This document shows positions 33,885 through 45,724 of a stretch of DNA of 64,000 nt, piece by piece. Made by a program: the position numbers and the translations under genes. The notes under the pieces were generated by a model. The model did no database searches. It saw nothing but the letters and a program-made list of their open reading frames with translations, and was not told the DNA's origin. Position 1 is the stretch's first letter. Each line of letters opens with the position of its first letter. The stretch comes from Acanthosoma haemorrhoidale. Taxonomy: Eukaryota > Arthropoda > Insecta > Hemiptera > Acanthosomatidae. The stretch is taken from assembly GCA_930367205.1 (NCBI GenBank), contig OV884009.1:107281189-107345188 (forward strand), read 5' to 3'.

Positions 33885-33970
33885 ACAATGAGCCAGATCC
33901 ACTGGAGGGTTGCGAAACTAGTGATGAATATCTTCCCAGCGAGTCGAATGTTTCTGAAAGTTCAGCTTAG
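33885..33970 (+). CDS. Candidate alternative terminal exon (acidic tail)
   Basis: After the AG in CCACAAAG, phase 1 entry gives (D)NEPDPLEGCETSDEYLPSES, then a short Ser-rich end and TAG. It is compatible in phase with the BSDC1 donors at 24808, 27234 and 27573. The acidic TSDEYLPSES style is common in insect-specific and transposon-derived proteins, so it may instead be the last exon of another or dead gene. Confidence 0.3.
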
Positions 33971-34025
33971 TAATCAACTTTTTTCTAACTTGATATTGTG
34001 AATGTTTTAATCTTCACATACTGTA

Positions 34026-34104
34026 CACCCCAATACCTGGGTATTTAGACTGTATAAAATGGTTTGTCACACCGGGGAGATCGAGAAAAGATTCGCTTAC
34101 CTGA
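34026..34104 (-). repeat. BEL/Pao terminal repeat, left copy
   Basis: Shares CAATACCTGG, GTTTGYCACACC and GAGAAAAGATT with 37748-37838. On the element strand it ends GGGTGTACA, a proper LTR end. RNase H-region coding sequence abuts it directly at 34105, so the integrase region and the first part of this LTR appear deleted. Confidence 0.7.
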
Positions 34105-35118
34105 TCTCGGGGATCTCACCATCCAGGGCAATATCATCTGAACCCTGCCACTTCTTAGGAAGATAATATTCCCACGAAGGTCTCTGCCACCACGAGCTGC
34201 TGACGTGACAAGCCACGGGACGCAGGGTCAGCTGAATTGGTTTTAGTATCCACGTGGCCCTAATACCTGCGAGGAAAGGACTGGACATTCTCTTCGACTT
34301 AATGAGCATCGCAGGTCTTCAATTTGTGAGGTTCAATGGTTAACCATGTCAACACCGTTTTGGAGTCGGACCAAAAATGAATGGAATGTGGAAACACCAG
34401 AGACAAGGACTAAGAGCAACCAAAGTGCGGACTAAGTTCCAATCATGGAATTTTCAGAAGCTTAAGAGGCGCAACACAAGTCCGAGCCTTCAACATCCAA
34501 ACCCAAACATTGCCAGAACAGACGGATATTAATGACACAACTGTACAACAACTCAGAGGCATCCATGAAACCGCAAGACACACTCAGATATCAAAAGCCT
34601 ATGTGGTATTTGAAGTTCACTAACAACAGGTAATGCTGATACAAAATCAGACCAATTACTGGCAATATTATCAGGGGACCCTTTCATCCCAGTCCAAATT
34701 GAGGCCCCACAATTTCTGCATAATTCACTCGGCAAAGAAGATGACTGGAGAAATCCAGCCTTATGGATCCGATAATCTTGCTATATTTGACAAAATACTG
34801 CGCTTGGAGTAACCAACATCCACTCCACTAAATGATTATGTAAAAACATCTAACTTGGGTAACCAGTGTAAACCCAACATCTTGTGAATCGATTCCGAGT
34901 CATAACTAATGGAAAACAAATATTTTCGGAAGATTAAGATGAAAGGCAGGAGGCAAATGATGGACTACTGCTCTACTTGTGAAGAGGAAATCCACCGCCA
35001 GCGCAGAGTTCCGTTAGCTCCCTCTGGAGCTGAAGAGCATTTACCTCAGATTAAGAACCTGAGACTATCCTTGCGTGATGGTTCAGGAAATCGACTCCCT
35101 TTGTCAGAAGACAACTGA
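34097..35118 (-). pseudogene. BEL/Pao reverse transcriptase and RNase H pieces
   Basis: Broken frames in order. Near 35000-35080: EVNALQLQRELTELCAGGGF (the gap before GGFxLRKW in BEL RT). At 34553-34735: NIASNWSDFVSALPVVSELQ and IPHR (the EW..F...LP.L..I.IPR block). At 34097-34309: SSSWWQRPSWEYYLPKKW (WWxGPxWL block). The YVDD region is not intact. Confidence 0.75.
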
Positions 35119-35699
35119 ACGACCGAGGGGGCTGAAGTGACTCCATAAGTAACAGTCAGTGAATTATCCAGCCTAGGAGGGGGCACAGTGACGCATCAAA
35201 GGCACTACGCAAGTGTCAGGAAGTAAGCCCATAAGGACATATCGAAACACTGGCGAGAGCAGCAGGGCGAGTTTTTAATAGAGGGTGGTGCTCTAACAAA
35301 TACTTTATTCCCTAAGAGTCCGTCTATAGCACCTGATACATCAAAGGAAGTATCAAGGCTAGCTCAATACTACCAAATTTAAGCTGCAGATCATGATGGA
35401 GCGGTAATGTGGGTACTTGATTCGTGATAGAAGTCAATATTTCAGTTTCAAAGGGTATCTGAATCATATAGTTCATCTGAGGTTAAACCACTGACCTCAC
35501 AACCCCTTTAGAGGACAATGTTGGTGAAGAACCAATCCCAGCCACTGTAACACCAGATTTACAAGCCTGGAACCCCAAATGATCGGGTCAAAAAAGACCT
35601 CTGAGAAGCTTTATCTAAAAGAAACCAAATGTGTACCTGATATGCAACAAAACAGTACCTATAAGCACATTGGCAGCTAGAGAGAACTGTGGTTGGGGT

Positions 35700-36110
35700 T
35701 TTATCGTTAGACTGAACAATATTTGAATTTAGAGGTTTGGATTATCTTACTATTTTGAAAAGACTTATTTGTAGATTTCAAAAAATGCAACAGCAAATGA
35801 TGACTACCATTACAAGATTTACAGCGATAAGGAGATTCACACTCGCTTACTCTATGATTCGAGCTCAAACAAGTAAAACATAAACCAACATTTTAACAAT
35901 TTCGTACATCTTCCAAAATTTATTACAATAAATAATGTTATAAGCTTAATAACAAACAGGACAATTTTCAACACGAGTAGGCCCAAGAAGGGACTGAACT
36001 TTCTGAGTTCTAATATTTCTGTTTTTAGGCTTGGGTGAAACAGGATTGCTCTTTGATTTTTCCAAACAAAATGATCAAATTTTATCACCTTACACTTTGA
36101 TTCAAGAAGG
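35700..36110 (-). pseudogene. BEL/Pao gag zinc-knuckle region
   Basis: Reading the - strand across a frameshift gives SLLGPTRVENCPVCYK and SSNHRVSECESPYRCKSC, then NGSHHLLLHF, matching the C-x2-C...HR...C...C..C...HH(T/L)LLH block of BEL gag proteins. Coding is interrupted to the right by the GC-rich block. Confidence 0.65.
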
Positions 36111-36119
36111 AGATCAAGT

Positions 36120-36993
36120 TGTCACTGGAAGGGAAGTCTATGTTTTTGTGCCCACTCTCAAATGCGAAAGGAGTTTCTTTAAACCCACATGCAAAAAAAC
36201 CAACTACAATAAATCAAGAATTTTCAATTTTTTTAAGGACTTCCACTTCCTCTCTAGCCGCCTGGTGGGGGCCCACCCCCACCACGACTAGCTGGCTATA
36301 TAAGGGGTGCCAGTTGACCGAATTTGCATTACGAATCGGACCACCACTTGGAACACTACTCTCTCCTCTCTCTCTCTGCACTGGCACCTGCTGCTCTACT
36401 CAAAACCATGGACTTCTCATTCAACTACCTCTGCATCTCTCTTTCCTAACCTCGCTATATTGTACTCCGGCGTCGTCAGACCCCACACCTTCCTAGTGGG
36501 AATCTCTGCCTTCGTCTCGCTAAAACTAGCACCTCCTTGGGAGAGACCTCTCACTCGCGGACGACGGTTGCCGTGGCCCTGCAAATTTTACCTGCAGTGT
36601 CTCCCACGGCAATCCAGTCTGCCTCTCTCCGGTTCACACTCGCCTTTGGGATCTGGACGGTTTTCGCCTACCCTTAGATACCGAGTGTGAATTCGTGGTC
36701 ATTCCAAGACCACATAAACTACCTATAAACCTACCCTGTACCTCTTCTCCTGAACACAGTGCTTTGTCGGGGCACACACACCTTCTAAAGATCTTATGGA
36801 GTCGAATTAAAGCTGCCCGCCAACTAGGTCGGCAGCCAGGGTGAAAGACCATAGGTCCACCCGCTCTATCTCTTTCTGGGCGCTCGCCGGACGGGGGCTA
36901 AGAGGCTGTAGTGATCCTAGCCCGCGGCGGGCGTCTCCTCACCACTTTGGGGATACTCAGGTATAAACTGAGCCCCCTAGTGACGACCTGACA
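36120..36993 (+). mobile_element. GC-rich LTR-like insertion in BEL gag (borders tentative)
   Basis: Markedly GC-rich block in an AT-rich region. It has a good TATA box (GGCTATATAAGGGG, about 36293-36306) on the + strand. A TGTCAC... start at 36120 and an ...CTGACA end at 36993 would give inverted TGTCA/TGACA ends. No matching 5-bp target duplication was found, so the exact borders are a guess. A solo LTR of another retrotransposon is the best explanation. The open frames at 36119-36690 have no protein signature. Confidence 0.45.
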
Positions 36994-37359
36994 CATCCAA
37001 TGGGATATTTGACATAATATCTACAGGGGGACCTGATAGAAAGGCCTTAAGATAATTGAATTCATCAATATCATTAAGTGAAGTGTTTGAGTGAATAAGA
37101 CTGACATACGAGTCTTTAAAGCTACCCCACTGTGTTAGTGACCAGTAAACTTGGGTAAATCAATTTTAGGTAGCCTCACATTGACTTGGGTCTAGAAGAA
37201 TCTTGAGATTGAATAGGGGTTCTTGATAATTCATTCGGGTATTTTCCAGCTACTCCCTGTATATTATGAAAAAATATAATTCGTCGAAGGCCATTGAGTT
37301 AGACTTTCTATCAATACGATCGTCCTTCCCCAAAGAGGCACATAATGTATCGATTTCCT

Positions 37360-37569
37360 CTAAAACCAAATCAAATGCGTTATACATGTCCTGATCCTCG
37401 AGGGCATGGTATCGAACTTTAAAATGGAAAAGTTATCTTTTGAAAGGGTTTTCGGAATGTCACAAAACACCTGCAATTTGGAGAAGAGTTTTTCCCTCCG
37501 ATATATCAAAACCTCCAACCTTTCCTTCTGATTCGAAGTCATCGGCATTTTTAAGAGGACAACAAACAT
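37360..37569 (-). pseudogene. BEL/Pao gag N-terminal fragment
   Basis: 69-codon frame with NQKERLEVLIYRREKLFSKL, similar in position and style to the first helix of BEL gag (RG-LK..-T-F). Broken after about 60 codons. Confidence 0.5.
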
Positions 37570-37747
37570 GAAATGATAATTATAAGAGAATATTTGTAAA
37601 CTTCCACAGAGGATAACCTAACACAGGCACAAGTGAACGACCACCGAACGCTCTAGTAAGAGACAATAGGCACTTCTCAACGTGTGGCACTAACACGGCA
37701 AAAATCCGGCCCGAATTGACAAAATCAATAGGATGATATATGCACGC

Positions 37748-37838
37748 CAAAACACCCAATACCTGGATATATAGACTAAATAAGTGGATTGTATAATACG
37801 GTTTGCCACACCAGGGAGATAGAGAAAAGATTACCTTA
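37748..37838 (-). repeat. BEL/Pao terminal repeat, right copy
   Basis: Second copy of the 85-bp repeat at 34026-34104. The 5' LTR probably extends further right, to about 38030, without a counterpart on the left. Confidence 0.65.
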
Positions 37839-38454
37839 CATTGTCTAGTACCTCTGCCAGTAATGTTCCTCTTACTTCTTGTTGTTACGGCTCAGCACAC
37901 CTCACGACTAAGGTTCCCGATATACATATCACTAATAATAAGGGTTTTATTACGCCGACTAGATGCCTTACTCACAGGTGACTAAGGCCTCGATTAGGTT
38001 TGTCATCCCCACTTAGAATGGGGTAGCCCCCCACCAGATGGCATGTGATTTTACCTAAAATAACGTCGCACTGGCGTGAACACATACTCTTTTATTTTTT
38101 TTGGGTTATTTGTACTATCTTTACTTACATATTGTTGTGCACTGTCTATATAATGCAAACTTGTAAATAACAATAATTTACAAAGGATTTTGGTTAAAAT
38201 AGTAAGTAAGTTCCTCCCATATAATTTTGGCTGATGTCATCTTAGAAACTAAGCCGCTCAATGTTGACTCCAAATTATCTAGAAACGTTAAACATGGAGA
38301 TCACTTGGCATGTCTTTAAACGAAAAGGTATTTATGCACACGTATCTAAGTAATTTAATAGTATCTGGCGTTCAAATTTAGCCAAGGGTTGTTTTTTTTC
38401 AAAACACTACATGGCTCATTATAGTTTATTTTTTGGCAAATGGTCAATGATCGG
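37839..38454. other. Possible rest of the BEL LTR, then spacer
   Basis: 37839-38050 is less AT-rich and may be the 5' part of the BEL LTR. 38060-38454 shows nothing recognisable. Confidence 0.3.
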
Positions 38455-40080
38455 AGAAGTCATCGAGGCGCTTGAGTGAATAGTTTAGTGTTTCTAAACT
38501 ATTGTAGAAAAAGAAGTCAAGGCAATCTGGATTTCGGTTGTAATCTGATGGTCAATAGGTGACTGTGTCAGGAGAGATAGTTGAGCAATGTTACTGTGTT
38601 AGTCCAGACAGCAAAGCACGTCCTCGTGCATTCGTGGATCTTCATCTTCAACGTTGGTGCTTCGCGTTAAAGTCCCCACCCACAGGGGAACGATGTCTGA
38701 AGGAGTCTAGAAAGAAGATGAATTGGGAATTGGAAATGGATTTATTGGGAGGTCAATACTCCGATGCTAGGGTGAGGGGAAAAGTTGATTGACACTGCAG
38801 TAAACTGAAGGAAATCATGTGATGGGAAATGTAGTTGTAGACAATGACAGCGGTACCTCCATGTGCTCTTCCATCTGGGTGATCAGTCCGGTAAGTCTGG
38901 TGCAGTCGAACTATAAATGGTCGTTTACTCGTAAGTCTTGTCAGTAATGAGAGCTACGTCAATCTTCTTGTCATGGAGTAGTGCTGTCAGTTAGTTTGTG
39001 TGGGTACGAACACCACCCATATTACAAAGGAGACTAGATGATGCTCTGATGAGCTTGAATGTGGAGGAATATGCGAAATTTGTGGTTGAGAATGGGATTG
39101 GATTTGATGATTGCTGGGATGCTTGTAAATGAGGAGCGGGCAGTGCCTGTGACTGCTCTCTGTTCTGAGCTGCATCGGCAAAAGTGAAGGAAGGCCTTAA
39201 ATTTCCGGCTGGGCGCTTTTGAAGTGCCTGTGGCTAGGTTCTACTCTTCTGGCCTAAGACTTTGTTTGTTCCTGGACTTCAGTATCCTATAAGCCTTGCA
39301 GTCCTTATAGTTGGTTGGATGGCCTTGTCGGTAGAACAGGCATACTGCCGGCGATTTCAGGGCTTCTTGCGCAATTCGCTCTTGTGTTTTCCAATCCACT
39401 TTACGCACCTAGTACCCACCCGGTAACAGTAGGCTTTGGTGTCCCTAGATGCCTGACAATTATGGCATTGGACAATGCCACGTTTGGGATATGATTTTCC
39501 GACTTTTATTCTATTCTAATACAGGCGGGTTAATTCATGTATTTTGTCGAGAGATCGACAAAGAACAAGGGTAGTGGTGTTTTAATCGCTTTCTCTTGTT
39601 GGTTATCCTCTCGCCACACGTTCATATTTTAAGGAACTTTGAATCCTAGAGCTGTGAGTTCATCCTCTATTTCGTCAGCTGGTGTAGTGGGATCCTTATT
39701 TTTGGTCACCACCCGTAGTAGCTGATACGTGTGAAATTCAGCTTTGTATCTTCCAAATATTTTATTATGGCTCTATTGGGGGTGCCAAGAGAAATCGCAG
39801 TGTCTCAAGACATGTGTATATGACAGTACCTACAATTTTAGTCTATAAGAGCAAAGCAATTAAAAATTGCTAATGTTTCGGACAAATATTGATGGCAGCT
39901 TAGGTGTCTGCATAGACTCCGTAGCATGGCAAAATTAATAGGCGTGAAGAATGGAGACTCGTGGACGGTTTCTTCATTTTCCTTAGAAGTGTTTGCTTTC
40001 GGTGGTATGTCTTTTATTGAGCTAGCTGCAGACGGATTTATTTGCACGTTCCTCTTTGAACAGCGTGGTTTTCTCTAATT
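38455..40080 (-). mobile_element. Jockey-like LINE, copy E (endonuclease and ORF1)
   Basis: Antisense copy closely matching copy A on both sides of its mariner. It carries the uninterrupted junction ACTATTGTAGAAAAAGAAG at 38500-38518, which is the empty site. At 39250-39500 the - strand reads RGIVQCHNCQ, then KAYC, TRCVKW, GKHKSE and VCLFYRQGHPTNYKDCKAYR, the three zinc knuckles of Jockey ORF1, with some Cys changed. The part above 39600 (including the 39838-40047 frame) is probably the ORF1 N-terminal half. Confidence 0.8.
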
Positions 40081-40480
40081 CGGTGATGGAACCAGAGACC
40101 TTAAGCGTTTTTTATTTTAACATTAATTGTTGACAAAACGCATGTTTCATCGTCTACAATATTTATTAATGATATAAATTATTTTTTTATTGAAAAAAAA
40201 TGTTTTGGCCGAGAGCCTAGATGCACAACTTCGCCTTAAGATTTATTTTGGGATCTTGGTTTGTAATTTACAAGGAAGTAGGAGAGCAATGGAGAGGACA
40301 TAAGGGGAAACTGCTTTGTGCCCAAGTATGGTGATTCCGTTAGGCAACCACATGCAACGGGACAACCGACCGGAGTTAAATTTTTATATATATTATTCAC
40401 TTCTGAAAAAATATTAAAAACCTAATTGTTTCAAATATTTTCATGGGTTACATCAAGATTTCAGCATTTAGTTTATAAAA
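40081..40480. other. Spacer before the THAP remnant
   Basis: No gene recognised. AT-rich, with a GC-richer piece near 40200-40380. Confidence 0.35.
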
Positions 40481-41155
40481 ATGGCCATTTGTTCTGCATA
40501 CGGACGTTCTAATAGGACAAACCGCTATCGGAAACTCATCATCTGAGTTTCATTCACCAAGTAAGTTTAACAATTTATTTATTTTCCTTTTTTTGAATTC
40601 AATGCTAAAAGAATTATTTGAGCCCAAATAATAATCTGTACTAAGAGGCTATTGGGCCATCCACCAAATCGTTCGGTTTTAAGGTTGGTTTTTAACCTAT
40701 TAATAAAGTAAACACAGGACATCTCAGGAGTAGTTGAAATTTTGTATGCGTTATATTTTTAATAATTTAATAAGTCAATAACTAAGAGCTGTAAAAAGCT
40801 TTCATCCTTTTGCAATAGACTATAAATCAAAATAACACCTTGGAACTGGGCGATTTGGCGGATGCTCCGATAGCCAGTTACGGGAGTTACTTTACTTACT
40901 TACTTTTATTGAATATTCCTTTAAACGTTCTTGCATTTCAGATTTACTGAGGATAATTCGTTGGGTGAACAATGGGTTAAATCTGTCTGCCAATTAAATT
41001 GGGAGCCAGGTGTAAATTCACTTCTTTGCTCAGAACATTTTAGTGCCGACTTCCTGGACCGCACCGAATCGAAAGAAAATTTAATTCTGACCATATTTTC
41101 TTGTTATCCAGCACACTTACAGCCACCAATTAGAAAGATATTACCCATAAATTAA
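40481..41155 (+). pseudogene. THAP-domain zinc finger gene remnant (two exons)
   Basis: Exon 1 (40481-40560) starts ATG and reads MAICSAYGRSNRTNRYRKLI, then a stop. THAP domains start M-x3-C-x4-C, and here the second Cys is Arg. A GTAAGT donor follows. Exon 2 (from 40942, after TGCATTTCAG) reads FTEDNSLGEQWVKSVCQLNW, then LCSEHFSADFLDR and PAHLQPP, the W...W, C-x2-H-F and P-HL blocks of the DNA-binding fold. With one zinc ligand lost and an in-frame stop it is dead. It may derive from a P-element-type or other transposon. Confidence 0.75.
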
Positions 41156-42772
41156 CAGTCAACCGATTTTATTAAATTTTACATCTAATTACTAACTAAA
41201 CCTTATTAAATTTACATTTATTATTGTTATAAAACTATTTGCCTTCACTATTGTATCCACACAAACAACTTTTAGAAAAAAATAAAAAATAAAATTTTCC
41301 TTATCAGTAATTATTCTTAAAGTTCAAGAAATAAACAAGAATTCAGGGACAGGTTTTCAACAATTTTTATTTATAAAATCGATTTACAAAGCAGCATAGA
41401 AGGCTTGCTATATATTATTTCCGAACTAGGGAATAATTTTGTACGAATTACTTATATGTTCTGTTTTGTGTGAAATGTTTCATGCATATTTGTAAAAATA
41501 TAATATATTGCACTTTTGTGTAAAATATTGTAAAAATTTAAATGTAAATAATAATTGTAAAGTAAGATTTTGTTTGTATATATAATAATAATTGAAGCAT
41601 ATTTGTAAAAATATATTGTTTAATCCGACCAGCAGTTTTTACACCCTCAATTATGTAATCTTATAAAACTTTCAAATGGTAAAGAAGAAATTGTTACAAA
41701 GCCATCAATAACTGATGTGTCAACTTCTTCACCATGAATAAATAGAAGTTCCCCTCTTCTCGGCCCAGAAAATATCCACCTACGTTTCCATGTGTTAATA
41801 ATAAACACCTTAAAGTGTCAGTTAAGAGAGGAGGAAACTAGTGGATGAAACAGCTCTAGGGGTGCGATCTCTCTATAGCGGGATAGTCTGTTGCCCCAAT
41901 CACCTAACTTTCGATTAGAGTCAAAGCTACTGCTTAATCTAGTCATCTCAAAAAACTAAATACCACACTAGTGCCCCCTTCTCTGTTTATTTTCTCGTGT
42001 GTTGCGGATTTTAAACCAACCAAAGTAATACACTATTTCTGAACAATTTATTACTGTCCATGATCGACTTTATAATTTTGCATAACACATTCCCCTCAAG
42101 TAATGCATTAAATGGTGTCCGTGGTTATCAATCTTATATTAATCACATACCTTACAATCACCTTGTACTGTAGTTATAAGAAATTTATCCTGGATACATT
42201 AGATCAACTTAAGGTTAAGGAAATGAACCGATGGGATGCCCATTCAGAACCAACAATAACAGCCTTAGCTGTCATGCTCATCTTAGTTTAGTTAGAGTAA
42301 AATAAAAAAAAAAACATACAAGTTGTATATAATACAACACTCTATCCCCGATTTCTTCTCACAAAATAATTTCGTGTGGATTAATGGAATGTTATTCATA
42401 TATATATATTTGTCAATATGGATATATATATATATTAAATATAGAAATGTCTTTTTTGAAATGATTACATAAAATCAAAACAAGGTATTTTAAGCAGCGC
42501 TTAGGACTTCAGTTTTTATCATCTTGTTTCTATTGGGAAAAAATGATCACTAGCCAAAACCACTTTGACTTGTCACTTTGTTGTTGGTTTGGAGGGGGTA
42601 TCGGGCCACCTCTGCCTTCGGGGTCGCTGGGTATGGGATGGGAGTATAGGGCATAATCATACGGATTAAAACGTGGTCAGCATAAGAGGCGAAGGATATT
42701 GAAGGGGTTGGCCTTACCCGCACTTCAATTCCAGAGGGCCTGTTAGATTCGAGTATTGTTGTTTAAATCAGT
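41156..42772. other. Intergenic sequence without a recognised gene
   Basis: AT-rich. Includes a TA-rich microsatellite at about 42398-42440 and a G-rich stretch near 42590-42730 with no protein signature. Confidence 0.4.
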
Positions 42773-43296
42773 CTAGTTTTCTAATGCCATTTTAAAACGA
42801 TTGTCCATGTGGTGAAGAAGTATAATAAATCGTCTGTTAGTTTCGTGTCGTTTGGAAATTGTGTAGGTCGTTTGTCCTTTTAATAATATGTGGTCTCCTA
42901 AGTAATAGGTGGTTGAAAAGTAAAACTGGAGGACATAATTAGAAATGGAGGATGAAAGAGGAGGATGAGAGGACTTGATAGCATTTAATTTGAATATCCA
43001 TTTGGAAGACCATGTTTCTAAAAGGGCACGGTGTTCCTGAAAAGTTTTGGAAGCTAAGAATGAGAAGGATTGGATGGTTGTGTTGTCCGGTTGAAGGATG
43101 AGTAGCCATGTCAAAGGAGCACAGATGGAACAATACAGCACTGAGTACCATACCCTAGGGAACACCGGCATGTTGCAGAAATGAGGTGGATGTGAAAGAG
43201 GCTTAGGATACGCTGATGTAACTTTACGTTAGGTAAGACAAGATAATGAGGTAGTACGTGGAAAGAAGGTTTTTTTTTTTTGAGTTCACAGAGCAA
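42773..43296 (-). pseudogene. Jockey-like RT fragment, copy F
   Basis: Overlapping broken frames. One reads GYGTQCCIVPSVLL and LFHLCSFDMATHPS (from a GVPQGSVLSPLLF-x-Y-x-DIP block). Another reads QEHRALLETWSSKWIFKLNA then IKSSHPP (the post-YADD LW..KW.IKIN..KS block) and ISKRHETNRRFIIL at the end. The YADD itself is not intact. Confidence 0.7.
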
Positions 43297-43548
43297 GTAC
43301 TGGTTTTATACACTACAGCTGTTTCGGCAGTAGCGGCAAATTGAGCAATCCGCCAATCTACTCACCTTATAATTACTTGCTGGTTCTTCCCCTGAAGGAC
43401 TATAAAATTAATTGGTAAAAACATACATGAGGACAGCAAGAAATAGTATACCAAATAATTCTTCCAATAAAATATTTTTCAAATTTATTGTCACACCATC
43501 ACTTCCCTTTATACATAAATAAATTCTCGAGAAAAAAACAAAAACAAA

Positions 43549-43632
43549 TGTTTCAATTGCTGTTTAAAAATAAAAACTAAACCACTTATTAAACTAGATT
43601 TATATTTGTCTTTTATTTAGAGCGCTAACCTA
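43549..43632. repeat. Direct repeat T, copy 1
   Basis: About 84 bp ending TTTATTTAGAGCGCTAAC. Repeated at 44068-44152 with about 10-15 percent differences, same orientation. The 435 bp between has no protein signature and is less AT-rich. Confidence 0.75.
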
Positions 43633-44067
43633 ATACGACCTGAAGATTGAAGATTTGCAGTGCGTGGATGTGGTCGATGTCGATATGGCAGTGATCAACA
43701 CTTCGACGGGAGCTGCTGACGAATGATTGTCGGTGAGCGGTCGTCTTTGAAGTGTCCCATAGGTCTCGGTCGAGAAATGTCCCTGTGTCAGGATCTCTTC
43801 TCGATTAGACGTACCCAAAGTCATAGAAAAACCACTCATTCCGTGGCCGCGTCTAACATACAACTGGCGTGTTACGTAAGAGTCCGAGTTAATCCTCTTT
43901 ATGTAAACAAAGCGCGCACTGAAACACTTGGTGTTATTCGAGTCTACCGATAACGCTATTCTAAATCTAATCTTTACATTCACGTTTTGTAACAAATAAT
44001 AATTTTTCTCCTTCGTTCTTAACATTATGACATAATTAAAACTGTTAAAGAATGAAAAAAAAATCAA

Positions 44068-44152
44068 TGTTTAAATTGCTTTTAAAAAAATAAATAAACC
44101 AATTATTAAAAAACTAAATTTATATTTTCTTTTTATTTAGAGCGCTAACAAC
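44068..44152. repeat. Direct repeat T, copy 2
   Basis: Second copy of the repeat at 43549-43632; also ends TTTATTTAGAGCGCTAAC. Confidence 0.75.
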
Positions 44153-44190
44153 AGTAATAATCTTTCTTCTCAAACGAGAAGGAAATGGAA

Positions 44191-44400
44191 TCAACTATGC
44201 CTTGGCATCGACGGATATTGGAGAACGAGAAGCAAACTCCGACCTGGTGTGGGTATAATAGGGTCGAGGTAAGCTGTTAAGCGTTTGAGAAGTTTTTCAA
44301 GAATCCCCTCCATGATCGGTAGTAGGGAAATGGGTCTATATGATGCAGGAGAATGGAGTGGTTTGCATTTTTTGTCGATCATTTTTATTCGGGGGAATCT
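44191..44400 (-). pseudogene. LINE reverse transcriptase fragment
   Basis: The short frame carries HSPASYRPISLLPIMEGILE then KLLKRL, the SYRPISLLP...LEKLL..RL block of Jockey/R1-type RTs. Truncated on both sides; it starts right after direct repeat T copy 2. Confidence 0.7.
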
Positions 44401-45720
44401 CTAGAGAAGGGGAAAATAATTGGTTTATAATACAGAATTAAGAAAATAGTAAACCTTTTTTTAATAATGGACATTTTCTATTAGCATAGCCACATATAAA
44501 AAAAAAAACTTTCGGCAAGGTTGACTAACAAAATGAACAAAAATTTTTTTATAATGAACTGAAGCAAATGTGATAAATAAAAGATGTTTCAGGGTTGAAA
44601 TGAGGACCTATCAAGTAAGCACACAGATGAGGTAGATAAAGAGAGGCGTTTCAGAGCTATGGAGTTGGGATTTGGCCCCCACCATCCCTACTGTCTAGGG
44701 GTGTGACGGTCCAATCAAAATCTGTCACAGCTCCAACTGCTACTGTGACACCATTGTATCAGTGACAAATTACCAGTACCGGTCCAGTGACTGACTAAAC
44801 TCCTGATGTCACAGCTGTGAATGAAAATTAAAGATGCCTTTACCTTATTTCTTCTGAATGAATAACTTCTGCTTCCCCACCAGCACGCCCCGCTCACTAC
44901 TTATTGATAGGCCGAAATGTAATGAATTATCCCAAAAATTTTATTAATCGGGATTTAAATAAATTTATTTTTTAGGTTACTGTCGGTTGATATTCTGATT
45001 TTGGACGCCATATACTGATAACATTTACCTTCCCAAACCAAACCTGGTTTGAATGAATAGAATTAATTATTCAATAAAGGTCGTTAAAATGTCAGTTTTA
45101 TCACTATAGTGGAATATAAAACGCAACTCTTTATTTTCGAATAACGAAAATAAGCCATTGTGATTGTCGTCCCCTTGACGGTCATTCTATCTTATAATAG
45201 AATCTAGAACATTCGGGAACATTCTACTACATTTTCCAGGAAATGTTGTTCTTTTGTGTAAATAAGTATAGTGAGCGTATCCATTCCACAGTTTTAAGGG
45301 AACACGCAGCCTACCTAGCGTTCCTTTGAAAAGATTATGTTTCTGCAATTTTCAACTTAAAATTAGAAAAAGTATTTTTCGTAGAATTCCTTTTTCTTGC
45401 ATACAGAATATTTTCTTTCCAGTTTTTTTTTTAGTTCAGCTAGAGTTTGACACTTGATGAGTGAACATATAAGATTTTGTGAATAATTTTTATTTTATTG
45501 TTTTTCAACATCCATTCATAGAATCCGTAACACCCTTAAATCCATTTTACCACTTGCCTTCGAGTAAAAAAAATTCTTCAACCCTAATACTGGCTAAATT
45601 TGAGGATATGGAACTAATATAGTATCGTTGTTAAAGAATGCTTGGAAAATAACAATTTCCACTTATTGCTGGACGTCAAGAAGTCACGACAGCTATGTTG
45701 CTGTGACAGTTTATTTTATT
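44401..45720. other. Probable 5' part of the hAT remnant
   Basis: No coding sequence recognised. At 44695 the sequence TAGGGGTGTGAC resembles a hAT inverted repeat, followed by CTGTCACAG and CTGCTACTG-type motifs to about 44830. The rest is AT-rich. Confidence 0.35.
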
Positions 45721-45724
45721 TCTG

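Larger units (their letters stand above)
34026..37840 (-). mobile_element. BEL/Pao LTR retrotransposon remnant
   Basis: Antisense BEL/Pao element: gag start at 37360-37569, gag zinc-knuckle part near 35790-35990, RT and RNase H pieces at 34100-35080. An 85-bp direct repeat marks both ends (about 34026-34104 and 37748-37838). Protease is not recognised and integrase is missing. Frames are broken throughout. A GC-rich, LTR-like block lies inside gag. Confidence 0.75.

Noticed and set aside
36119..36690. Two overlapping + strand frames of 125-127 codons
   Set aside because: They arise from the GC-rich LTR-like block. No start context, domain or splice partner was seen.
43630..44067. 145-codon - strand frame and 76-codon + strand frame between the direct repeats T
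   Set aside because: Non-ATG starts or low-complexity content and no family motif.
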